From Ricordea florida (lineage: Eukaryota; Cnidaria; Anthozoa; Corallimorpharia; Ricordeidae), in the NCBI GenBank assembly GCA_949710005.1, contig OX453281.1, positions 25,446,362 through 25,510,361 on the forward strand: 64,000 nucleotides of DNA, written 5' to 3'. Below the pieces are notes generated by a model. The model searched no databases. It had not been told where the DNA came from and was given only the letters and a program-made list of their open reading frames with translations. The translations under genes were made by a program, and so were the position numbers. Position 1 is the stretch's first letter, and each line of letters begins with the position of its first letter. Below are positions 21,101 through 29,389 of the stretch, piece after piece.

Positions 21101-23329
21101 ACCTGAAAACAAGAGAACTTCAAAACCAAGGTACTGCACAAGAGATGAATGAAAGGATTAAAGACCATCTTAGAAATTGCCAACCAGGTTTCACCATTGG
21201 ATTTGACAACATTGACTTTGAAATCCCACGAAAAAACATGAAGCTGGGAAAACAGAACCAGGATTTACACTGGGTCAATCACCTTATGTTTGTGAACAGG
21301 GTTTCGGGAAATTTGCTGTCCAATGATGCCCCAAGACGGGATCTGCAAACAGTGTCAAATATGACATTCTTACCGAGCGCCAGTGACCAGCTAAGGCAGC
21401 GTTACAATTATATTATTACATTAAATGGGTGTGTGCTGCTGAACAGAGTATCAGTTTTAGGACAAGGGTATTACACTTTCAATATTTAGCATTATGAGTG
21501 TGAATGTTGCCAATGAGCAGTAAATATTTGTAATCAACACACAATTTTTTTCCAAACAAATTTGATTCCATGATGTAATAATGTTGTAATTATGTACTCA
21601 AATGATATTCCATGTTGTCTGGAAAAATTTCTTGCTCCTCCTTTAAACATACCTCAACACACTCATTGCAGCATGTGAATATTTTTTGCAGAACTCCACA
21701 TTTATAATGTAACAACATATTTTAATTACAAAAGTTGAATTTTTCCAATTTGGGAAATACTAGAACAACCAAGATCCCCATCAGGGTCAGTGATCAGTGT
21801 TAGATATATACCCAACGCTTCGCGTCTCAGTATATTTCCACCACTATTCACCTCCCCTTTGAATAGTTGTGCACTATTTTAGCCATTGGAAGAGTCATTG
21901 TTCAGTGAAATGCTTGAGTAGGATTGAGGTGACATGGTTGCATGCTTCATGTTAAAAAACATCAATTTTCTTTTCCACTCTACAGCTCATCTTGAAGAAG
22001 TTTTTTTCTGGCAAATCAGAGAGTGATAGCTGTACGCTATTCTCTGACTGCACCCTGATAAATCGGAGAAATGTGAAGTCTGATCCACACACGGCATTCC
22101 GTGCTGACCGGGACTTCCTGCTTATCATTGTCAAATCAAGAGTAATTGCTGCTGCAATGTCAGTACTGGGGTTTTCTGACAAAGGGAGCCAGCCAGCAAA
22201 GTTTCCACTTCCAGTAGACATTGCTAACCAATCCGGAGTACAACGATTAGAATATTTAAACAAAGCTGCCGCATTAATTGTGGACAAATTTGTATTTAAT
22301 GATGATTCTGTCAGCAGGCTTCTTGATGATATCTTGACCAATCAAGAAAGTCAAGATCAAAGAGATCAGCAGGAACGAACTGTAGATGGCCGATTCCTGT
22401 GCCATTTTCCTGGGTGCCAGACTTCCTTCAAGTATGATGGTGCGAGGAGAAAGACACATGAGTTGTCTCATGACCCACCAGTGGATTTACCTAGCCAGCA
22501 AGGTTCCGAACAGTCTACCGCTGAACCATGCAACAAACCCACAGATGATGTCTACAGTTACAATTGTGCTCTGCTAGCAGATGGCTTGTTTTTCATCAAT
22601 TTCTTGGATGCAGTGAAAGAGGGGGATGGCGCGAGGCTTATGCGTCAGTATAAGTACATGTTGTTGTACTGCAGAGCTGATGGCCATGCCAGCAACAAGT
22701 ACGCGTTAGAGTGCCTTTATCAATCATCCCTCGTCCAATCTCTTCTTTCTCCTAGAGAAAGTGAGAGGTTTGTTTGGAATCGCAGCATCAATAATCAAGG
22801 TGAGAAAGGCTGCAATATCCCTCATGACTTGGAGGTGGAGCATTCTAATCGCTTTATCAAGGGTAGTGCCAAAAACATTGGTCCAAATTTAACTGAGAGA
22901 GCAGTTCAGCGTATCTGCCAAGCGGAGAGTGGGGCAAGATCTCTGACTGGCAATGTCAACCAAGATCTAAACAGGATCTGTGGGTCTGGAAAGCACACAA
23001 GTAGTTCACTAGAAAATGACCTAGATGAACTGTTAAGGCAAATTCAGCAAACAGATGTGTTTACTGAGCATCCAGGTCGATCATATCAGCACTTTAATGA
23101 CTTTGAAAGAGATCCATTCAAGACACTTAACATGTCATCCTTGTATCAGAAAAACATTAGAAAAACATTATTCGTGGAAATAGGGCTCGATAATGGAAAT
23201 GTTCTGTTCAATAATATTTATTTTTTCTTCAATGTAAATCGCATTTCCTTTGAGTGTATGGAACTGTATGCTGTTTCAAACAAAGGGAACAAAATTTACA
23301 CTAAGTATAAAATTGAACAGCAATGTTGA
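12156..23329 (+). CDS. DUF6589-type multi-exon gene with C2H2 finger (probably degraded)
   Basis: Exon A ends at 12723 (GAG|GTATGA, phase 0; its start is unclear). It includes IGKAFIYGPPQRIA, CGLCSRSNPSLLRK and WLPSVAIAGSVLLKQRN, matching my memory of the N-terminal half of coral DUF6589 proteins. Exon B starts at 20971 (TTCTAG|GGAAGTC, phase 0) and holds GFTIGFDNIDFEI, NQDLHWVNHLMFVNRVSGN and FLPSASDQ; its donor is unclear, near 21424. Exon C starts at 21986 (TCTACAG|CTC) and runs to the stop at 23329. It has RRNVKSDPHTAFRADRDFLL, a C2H2 finger (CHFPGC...H-x3-H) and GCNIPHDLEVEHSNRFIKG. The intron 12724-20970 is full of mobile elements. About 200 residues expected between B and C are not seen, so I suspect an internal deletion. 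The family's function is unknown; it may be transposon-derived. Confidence 0.65.
13062..16853 (-). CDS. LINE ORF2: endonuclease and reverse transcriptase
   Basis: Open for 1263 codons. APE endonuclease at residues about 15-250: LSLNARGIR (17-25), FLQES (46-50), GGDFN (154-158), RLDYWLVS (216-223), SDHSA (241-245). Then QGEKSSKYFLNLE (381-393), typical of L1/Tx1 elements. Reverse transcriptase about 470-780: NWHPISLIN (543-551, His where Arg is usual), AIDFEKAFD (611-619), GVRQGDPLSPLLF (669-681) and catalytic FADD (713-716). The C-terminus has a zinc-binding CVFC...H...C motif near residue 1150. The protein would nick target DNA and copy the LINE RNA. All core residues I checked are present, so this ORF2 may be functional even though ORF1 is short. 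Two Met codons lie at the start (MDYHLNM); I keep the first. Confidence 0.92.
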   Translation of the reverse strand: MDYHLNMASKNINFKLLSLNARGIRSFEKRKALFGWLMKNNADICFLQESYSTPEVENIWKFQWKGEMFFSHGTVHSKGVLILIKNNLEFELKSSKIDKDGRFIFIEAKVQDYPFLFVNLYAPNKTNEQLTFFEEIGEELDNFCLEDDCNIVIGGDFNAIFDSDLDGNGGNPKRKESVKTIENICIINDLVDIWRIRNPKKKRFTWRQKTPVIQRRLDYWLVSSGMQEDIDNVDVIPSLKSDHSAIVLSLNGTENGPRGPSYWKLNSSLLDDKEYVSLINTKYPLWNDEFKEVKDPRLFWDLMKYKIRQESIFYSKMKAKERRSKMATLEARLNDCQKMCDQDPSPENMNMFEVIKTEYELQNDYITQGAIIRTRATWYEQGEKSSKYFLNLENSRGKKSSIRKLFKDDESLTSDPQVIIKELRSFYSDLYQNRSNENSNALTDSLLSSVHIPKLTVEQRSRCEKNLTVGECFNTLKTFQKNKTPGNDGLTIEFYLVFWPLVGKHLIDCYNYAHEHGELSNSQKQAVITLLEKKGKDKRLIKNWHPISLINVDSKIASKTLAKRLEPILPRLIHYNQNAYVKGQSIFDAVRTIEDILEYTKCKKMSGILVAIDFEKAFDSLDHSYLLKVLHAFNFGPSFIQWIRTFYSNISSCIINNGFSSDYFAVGRGVRQGDPLSPLLFILGLEILACSIRQNEKIQGIQIDNFEVKLSLFADDLTCFLRNKSSYDCLRDCLSAFSKCSGLQVNEEKTKFFSIGTRKLERETYPHEFKTSIKILGVHFDYNNILRNKSNFDSALKSIKKVLNMWKWRGLTLIGRIQIVKSFAIPKIMSKASLIPLSTEFIKEINKELYSFIWKGKDKIKRSALINDIEDGGLKMLDLESMIFAQRIMCLKKYIENYESPWKYVLDFYLKKVGRKFLLHCNFDCRKLSISLPVFYKECLQAWSSRTYYDSTTYKGIMNQIIWNNKYILSEGKSIFQPIFYKQGVLKVGDLVSKEGIFLKSDKILSSSLSPGYLFSLMGVIDAIPNEWHSIIKTNPYCAPSPLDQTCFELTIAGKTIDLVNITSKLVYREFRSVKQTTATAKAKILSKYPNLSIDWKRLYSLAFETTLDTKLREFQYKLLNLIVFTNKKLYQFKMVESPLCVFCNEEEESLEHLLYFCKSSTFFWKELLSWLGDEVNILLNVSHMDILFGKFDLDKDFLLVNHIILLAKYFIYKCKFSKASPSLTVFKARLKATYKLELYIAKKNGILINHYKKWDHLLSWLS
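17044..17556 (-). repeat. MITE-like repeat, copy 2, within the LINE
   Basis: Opposite orientation to 11686-12155. It contains an almost perfect 190-bp hairpin (17048-17235) with the arms TTATGCGTCTGTCCTCTT and AAGAGGACAGACGCATAA, followed by the 330-bp tail ending CTCAGTTATTGTA. It lies between LINE ORF1 and ORF2, so it inserted after the LINE did or travelled with it. Confidence 0.75.
17857..18381 (-). CDS. LINE ORF1 (RNA-binding chaperone type), 5'-truncated
   Basis: The C-terminal half of an L1-type ORF1 protein. A short coiled-coil end (KYKELQDKLLYAEVYQRREN) leads into the RRM-like segment LRFYGIKELPEG...FQRVHRVGK...RPIIARFLRYQDREFI, followed by a C-terminal domain (FRISADLPKEIVKRRGDQ...). 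Such proteins trimerise and package LINE RNA. The true N-terminus is not visible: the open frame extends only to about 18430 before a stop. ATG 18370 or an upstream non-ATG codon would be the only starts, so the copy is probably truncated. Confidence 0.75.
   Translation of the reverse strand: MNTMVEESKTAGDGVKKYCDDKYKELQDKLLYAEVYQRRENLRFYGIKELPEGKEDARSTLRGFFEQVLCIQPDEIQQIEFQRVHRVGKTNEDGRLRPIIARFLRYQDREFIFSKMSLLKDSRFRISADLPKEIVKRRGDQSKKLLEARKSGKLAYFSRAEPDKLYIGGVLVPL
18520..20480. mobile_element. Foldback transposon with tandem TCGGTCGA arms and 8-bp target duplication
   Basis: Termini GGATCTTGTTTACT (18520) and AGTAAACAAGATCC (ending 20480) are inverted. ATATTTTG directly repeats outside both ends (18512-18519 and 20481-20488). 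Each arm (about 18570-18990 and 20110-20460) is a run of about 10-bp units of the type TCGGTCGAYA, in opposite orientation, as in Drosophila FB-type elements. The 1.1-kb middle holds no gene but carries a hairpin (19685-19762). An 8-bp duplication suggests mobilisation by a hAT- or Merlin-type transposase; which one is unknown. Confidence 0.8.
19685..19762. repeat. Hairpin inside the foldback element
   Basis: GGATATGAAGAATTAAGC pairs with GCTTAATTCTTCTTAATATCC. The centre is GGAAGGTGTTATAACACCCTTCC. GCAATTAATGAAT near 19660 and ATTAATGAATTGC near 19774 may be its outer ends, which would make it a nested MITE. Confidence 0.6.
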
Positions 23330-23783
23330 TATCATATATCCTATTGCTTTGTGCAGAAGGCACTTAAACAGCAACAATCCCTGTCTAGTGGTCATGCTGA
23401 TATTTTATAGGTGGTGACTGGTAATTCAATTTCTGCTGTGTTTTCAGTGATAATGCAGCTTTCATCGTGCACTTAGTGTTGAAACAGCTGAGGTTACAGT
23501 TTTCTTTTGGTTTGTTTTGTTGCCTGAATTGTTGTAATTTTGTGTGGCTTCAAAATATATCCATACCTCCCTCACAGAAGAGATTTTTCCCTAGACCCCC
23601 CCCACCAACCTCTATCTTGCGGATAACTATGAGGGAAACCAATTGCTTTATCCCTTGGAGAGTGATTTATCTATCACATAGTGCTATCCACCTTGTGAAC
23701 AACTGGAACCTGCTCTATAGATCAATACATAAAAGAAATAAAGGACAAGCCTAATTTAATATAAATTTCTTAATTCATTGCTA
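23330..23783. other. Intergenic between convergent genes
   Basis: 3' flank of the DUF6589-type gene (plus) and of the RecQ-like gene (minus). No further gene is seen. Confidence 0.5.
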
Positions 23784-24881
23784 TTAATCAGATGAAAAAC
23801 AGTAATCTTCAAGTGCAATCAAGGCTGCCAAGGGTAAATCATAATGCCCTGATTGTTCATTAGAAACATCAGCAGAAATATCTAGTTGCGACAAAGAAAG
23901 GTTTTCGACCGCAAGTTCAAAAAGCGAGTCATCCTGGAGCACATTATCCCATTCCCCGTTCCATGTAGCAGAATGATCAAGTTCATTTGAGATGTCATCA
24001 TCAAATGTCCAGTCATCAAAATCTTCCAAGTCCCCAAACATTTGACTCAGTAATTGAACTATAAACTGGGCATGCTTTAAGTCCCATATTTCCACTTTGT
24101 CCAGAACATCCTGAACAGAGAAGATGCTTTCACAATGCTTTAAAACTTGGCCAATTTGTACTTCCGAAAACCCTAAGAGAAACTGAGGATCGGCCAATGT
24201 TTTCACTTGATCATTAGATATTTTTAGCAAATCCATCACAAGGGACTTGCAATAGTTTTTAAGACATTTACGAAGCATGTTCTTCTGATCCAGGGTCACA
24301 AGCCTCATTGATACTGAAACATCAGATGATTCTTCATGTACACTACCGGGGAATCTTGTAAACTGTCCACAATGAGCTGATTGGCAGGCACACTTTTTTT
24401 CACAGTTGTCACAACACAAGTGCATTGGCTGAGGGTAACTCACCTCTGATGAGTTATCAAAATTTTTCAGCAGAGCCTTTCGCCGACATTCATCAGTTTT
24501 AACATACTGTTTCATATCTTTTTCCACATCAGTCAAAAAAATGCCTTGATAAACAACAAAAGCCACACTTTGTTTGCCATCCCTGCCCGCCCGGCCAGTT
24601 TCCTGGATGTAGGCGTCAATGTTCTTTGATGGCCTAAAATGAATAGTCCTGTAAACACCTTTACAGTCCACCCCCATCCAGAATGCAATAGTGGCCACCA
24701 AGACCCTCAGTGAAGAATTCTTGACTTGAAAAGATTGCAGGATTGCAGCCTTGTTAGCCTCGGGATTACATGAGTGTAACATTTCCATTATTACATCTCT
24801 TGGATTGTCACCGCTTTCATCCAAAAAAATCTCTTTTCCTAGCATTGCTCTCAGTGTTGAATAGATTAGCCCAAGCTGTTC

Positions 24882-25878
24882 TTCAAAAATTGTGTATAAG
24901 GAATTTCTTTCTTTTACGGCAGTCCCGCCTACTGCTCGAGCCAAGTGGGAGAAACAGTACCCAACCCTGTCAGAAGATAAATGGAAACAAGTTCACTCTT
25001 TAGCTTTTAATGTTACTTTAGACACGAAATTAAGAGCCTTCCAATATAAATTTTTAAATCGTATTGTTTATACAAATGAAAAACTGTTTGCGTTTAAAAT
25101 CACAGATTCCCCTCTTTGTACGTTTTGTAAGAAAGAGGTAGAATCCACCGAGCATTATTTTGTTCTTCGCGTGTAAAGTTATTGATGTCTTTTGGAAAGA
25201 AGTACTATCTTGGATGTCTGTTCATGGTATTGAAATAAATGAGATAACATTGTTAGATGTCTTGTTCGGAAATTTCAATCGAAGGGAGGATGGTATGGTG
25301 TTAAATCACATAATTTTGTTAGCAAAATTCTTTATTTACAGGTGTAAATTGGACAAAATTAATCCATCATTAACGGTATTTAAGGCTAAACTTAAAGCAA
25401 TATACAAATTAGAAACCTTTATTGCAAGAAAAAACGATGCTCTTTTGAAGCACTTTAGTAAATGGAGTTCTTTTATCTCTGCTTTTATATAGTACTTCTT
25501 TCCAAAATGTTGCAGACTCTGAACTACAGCTCTCTAGTTAAGCCTGCCACTTTTTCTCTCCTTTATATTTTAATGACAGTGTTCCTAACTTTTTTGATTT
25601 TAAATATTTTATTGTTTTTCTCTTTTGTAAGTACAATTAGTAAGCAATGTTAAACTCCTGTAGTGCCCTGTAGTGTTAGTAAGATGTATGTTTTTAGCTG
25701 ATAGTCTTGTATATATTTGTAGGTAAGTACCATTTGGCAAAATGTAAAGTATATTCGCAGTGTGTTTCTTTTTTTTTTTTTTTTCTTGTCATTGTCATTT
25801 TGTATTCTTTTCTTTTAACTTATATGTGTATTTGTAAAAGGAACCTTTGTAGTTGTGAAATAAAAATTGAAAAAAAAG
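24882..25878 (+). mobile_element. 5'-truncated L1/Tx1 LINE copy inside the RecQ-like gene
   Basis: The plus strand encodes the last about 200 residues of an ORF2 related to that at 13062-16853: SKIVYKEF, HSLAFNVTLDTKLRAFQYK, SPLCTFC...ST.EH and KINPSLTVFKAKLKAIYKLE, with a frameshift near 25165. It ends in a 3' UTR and an A-rich tail (about 25858-25878). A stretch of about 167 bp of the RecQ-like exon is present on both sides (24714-24881 and 25880-26046). Confidence 0.85.
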
Positions 25879-26815
25879 AATTCTTGACTTGAAAAGATTG
25901 CAGGATTGCAGCCTTGTTAGCCTCGGGAGTACATGAGTGTAACATTTCCATTATTACATCTCTTGGATTGTCACCAGTTTCATCCAAAAAAAAATCTCTT
26001 TTCCTAGCATTGCTCTCAGTGTTGAATAGATTAGCCCACACTGTTTAATTGTTTGGCAGTATATTATTGTGCGGGTGGTAAGTTCCTTTTCTGCGAGGAG
26101 TTCATCACCCAGCCACTGGAAATAATCCTCTAAGGATCTGTCCTTTGGAATATAGTATACAGAGTAAGCTATATTAGGTTTACCTGGACTTTTAAAAATT
26201 ACATGTGGGTGGTTCATCAGCAACACATCCATGATTGTTGCTCTTGTTGCACGGGTTGCAGTGGCTGTCAAAGCCATGATGTTTACAGAAGGTGCAAGAG
26301 ACCTTAACTCATGAAGATCAGAGAAGGTCTCCCTAAATGCCGCCATACTGCTGTTGTTGGAGGTTCCCCTGAAATAAACAGTAAAATAACAGTGAGAATC
26401 GTGATCTAAGTAAACTCACTGTTTGACAGAGTCTGTCCATGACATTAATAGTATCATCTGTAGGCCTTTTTTTGCAAAGGCTGACGAAATATAAGCTTAC
26501 GTGGATAAGTAAAAAGAATTGGCGCAGCAAATAAAAAAACAACAACAAACAAAAAATAAGACCAAATCTTAACCATAACTGATTTCTATAATACGCAAGT
26601 GTTTCTTATTTCAAACAAATAGAAAATCAAATAAAATAATATCTATTATCTGCATGGAAATATGCTTAACTCCTTACCACTGTTTAATGACACGAGCCTC
26701 ATCAACGGCGATGGCACACAATTTGGTTGCGTAAATGTCACTCGACAGCATTTTTCGCCACCGTTTATTGTTTAACCAAGCCTCTGCTAAGGGAAAGTCT
26801 AAATATATAACAAAG

Positions 26816-26953
26816 CACTTAATGTATGGTCCCTCGGGAAACTAGCTAGTTTTGTTTTCCCTCGAGTCCTGATGTTTCCCTCGACTTCGTCTCGGGAAAC
26901 ATCAGGACTCTCGGGAAACAAAACTAACTGTTTCCCTAACCATACATTAAGTG
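26816..26953. repeat. Foldback MITE in the RecQ-like gene
   Basis: CACTTAATGTATGGT (26816) pairs with ACCATACATTAAGTG (ending 26953). Inner repeats of CCCTCGGGAAAC also fold back. It appears to lie in or beside an intron: a donor (ACTC|GTAACA) and an acceptor (ATATTTAG) flank it on the minus strand. Confidence 0.75.
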
Positions 26954-27054
26954 TATAATGGCCCATACTGTTACGAGTCACGTCGAAAACAATCGGCAAA
27001 GCTTGGTAAATTAGTGATTTCCCGAACCCTGTCGGTAGGTTAATGAAAACATCC

Positions 27055-27186
27055 GGCTCATGTCCGGTGTAATATAATTTATTCCTTTTCTTTGTTAGTT
27101 AGGGTTAGGTACATTGTTAAGAATGCTTTGTGTCCTTTGTTTTACGTCAGTTGTGTGAATAAATTATATTACACCGGAGATGAGCC
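27055..27186. repeat. 132-bp MITE with 8-bp target duplication in a coding exon
   Basis: Inverted ends GGCTCATGTCCGGTGTAAT / ATTACACCGGAGATGAGCC. AAACATCC directly repeats at 27047-27054 and 27187-27194. Removing the element and one duplication joins the RecQ-like frame as [15 protein letters not shown], so it inserted into the Walker A exon. The 8-bp duplication is hAT-like. Confidence 0.85.
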
Positions 27187-27298
27187 AAACATCCTTTTTA
27201 TCCACAAAGTACGCTATAGCCTCTCGCTGATGAGCATTTAAGTCGACTATTTTGAACGTTTCACACACTCGTTTAAAGGACACGCTAGCATTCGCCAT

Positions 27299-27779
27299 GT
27301 TTATCTCCGATATCTCGCGCTGAAATCACTCCGGGTCCAAAGTGCACTTCTTCCCAGGTCTGGAAGTCTGCTGTGATTGGTCTACGTTTTTTCCTGCTCA
27401 GATCAGCGTTCGTGGGGAAGGAACGTTCGCGTTCGTGGGGAAGGACCGCGTGGGAAATATTAGGGACTTTAAGCAGTGACGCTTCTCGGACGGCTACGGT
27501 GACCGGAAGTAAAATTGTTCTGCAAAATATGTCAATGCGCATGCCTGTAATTTACTCTCCACCTTCTCTCCGCCGTAGCGTGTTGTCTACGACGGCAAAA
27601 GCATCATCTTCGCGTTGTAGCGAGTACGTGGTTTCAGGTGAGGGTTTTTCTCCTTATTATTTGAATAACGTGGCTAGTTTTAATTTCTTAGTGTAAAGCA
27701 ATGTTATTGATTTTGTTCTGACGAAAAAAATTAAGAATGAGCCGGCAACCTTTTATATTTTTGATAGTTTTTCGTTGGC
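27299..27779. promoter_or_regulatory. Probable bidirectional promoter of the RecQ-like gene
   Basis: A CpG-richer stretch between the minus-strand RecQ-like start (27298) and a possible plus-strand first exon (27780). It contains ACCGGAAGT (27502-27510), an ETS/GABP-type site, and TGCGCATGC (27536-27544), an NRF1-type half-palindrome. This pairing is common in animal CpG promoters. A lone MITE-like terminus (TTAGGGACTTTAAGCA) is at about 27463. Function is inferred from motifs only. Confidence 0.4.
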
Positions 27780-27838
27780 ATGGCATCCTCCGAAGGCAGC
27801 GCAGTAACTCCCGCAGTTGAAAACAAGCGATCCAGCCG
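27780..27838 (+). CDS. Possible first coding exon, gene unknown
   Basis: ATG at 27780 followed by MASSEGSAVTPAVENKRSSR and a good donor (AGCCG|GTACGTC). No continuing exon was recognised before 29390. It could be the orphaned start of a Myb/SANT-like gene, since such proteins often begin with a short Ser/Glu-rich tail ending in KRxSR, but nothing here proves it. Confidence 0.3.
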
Positions 27839-29389
27839 GTACGTCAAATCCTAAACATTTCATTGATAGATCCGTCCCATTAAACGAGGCACTGTATCGA
27901 AATCTCTATGATATTATATGTGCTTTCTCGCTGGCTAGGTTTTTGAAATGATTAGAATTTGACCTCCTTATATTTTCACTTGGCCGTCAAAAGAAAAGCA
28001 ATTATGGCCAAATGCATGTTAACTGGCTTTAAAGTGGACTGTTCACAAAAAAATAAATAAATAAGAAAGCAACAACTACCGGCATGTCATGTTTATTCCA
28101 GCTTTAGTTTTCGTTTTTGTTTTGCCGACAAGCGCGAGTCATAATCCCCCGTTGTAATGTAGTTATGGCATTTATTGTAGTCTAAAATATTTAGGATGAA
28201 TGTTTTTTAGATTTAGACTTCTGGAACTCCTCCTTTATGAAATACCGGTATGAAAATAATAGTAGTTACACTTCTTTCGAGTTCTAAGTTATGCAGGTGT
28301 GTGAGGTAAAACCTCACTATAGAGGTTTTTTTCTTAATTTGACTTATAACACTTATAACACTTATAACACAGAACACTTGATTGATATAAACCATCAAAC
28401 CTTTATGAAGGTTAAAGTTGCGGTCATTATTCCATTTAATCATTATGTAATCCCTAACATGCTCTAAAGTGAACTTCTGCATACAAAGAAAAGGAAAATA
28501 TCTAATGTGCTAATTAGAGAGCTCTAAGGATAAGAGTAAAAACATGTAAACATCAGCAGAAAAATTTGTAAGGAAACTTGTACTTTGGCAAGTTTTCTGT
28601 TGTAAGGATTTAAGTATCATAGTTTTTTTTCTATTCAAGTTGTTAAGCTTTAATTTTACATGGAGAGGGTGAAAGAAAGGTGAGGTGCAATTATTTGAGG
28701 GAGGCAGGTGCTTGGGATAATTTAAACTGGTGATTATTTGAAATATTTTTTACCAAAATGTTGGTCTGGACCAGACTGAAAATCAAGGCCATATATGGGC
28801 TATGCAACTGCCAAGCAAAATAATAGGAGAATATGAGACACTGATTTTACAGTTAAGCTTTTTTCAAATTATTTTTACATTTTTTGTCGGAAACTATCCA
28901 TGCAATCATGTGCACGCAAAGAAAAATTCATTCAAAAAAGGTTACAGCCATTACTTGAGTCATGGTGTTTGGCTAATTTGAAAAAGTGGGGGCAAATGTT
29001 GACAAAAAATGCTCGGCCATTGCTTTTTTTATGCTTGTGGTTGGCTTGCTTTGAAAAAAGTAAAAATAATGTCAAAAGCCATAGTGTTCGAGGTTCAAGT
29101 ATCCTCACTGTAAAATACTTTCATGTAAGATACTTTTTAAATTTCACCAAAAATGCTACTGACCTTGAAATTCCCCATACAATGCCTTTAACTATTATTC
29201 AAACTCACAAAGGAAATACATTTTATTATTTTGATATCATGATTTTCGTCTAAAAGTACACTCAGGGGATTGAAAAAAATATTTCTATTTAGTTCTCTAC
29301 TAAAAATTGTTGATAAATCAGATATGACAGAAGTTCTCTTTTTGCTTGAGCTGTACAATGTGTACAAAATGCTAAAATTCATGATATGA
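27839..29389. other. Stretch without recognised gene
   Basis: AT-rich. A small tandem repeat (CTTATAACA, three times) lies near 28343-28370. No transposon ends found. Confidence 0.4.

Larger units (their letters stand above)
23784..27298 (-). pseudogene. RecQ-like DNA helicase, disrupted by three insertions
   Basis: The minus strand starts at ATG 27298 (MANASVSFKRV). Helicase motifs follow in order: [16 protein letters not shown] (Walker A, about 27040-26990), VDEARVIKQW (DEAH-like, about 26710-26678), MALTATATR (motif III, about 26290), TRTIIYCQTIKQC (motif IV), VATIAFWMGVD (motif V) and QETGRAGRDGKQS (motif VI, about 24600-24560). A RecQ-type Cys cluster (CCDNCEKKCAC) and an acidic C-terminus follow, ending at 23784. 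RecQ helicases unwind DNA 3'-5'. DEAR replaces DEAH. A MITE splits the first exon (27055-27186), another lies at 26816-26953, and a LINE with a duplicated exon piece breaks the helicase core (24714-26046). The segment carrying motif Ia is not seen. As it stands it cannot make a normal helicase. Confidence 0.8.
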
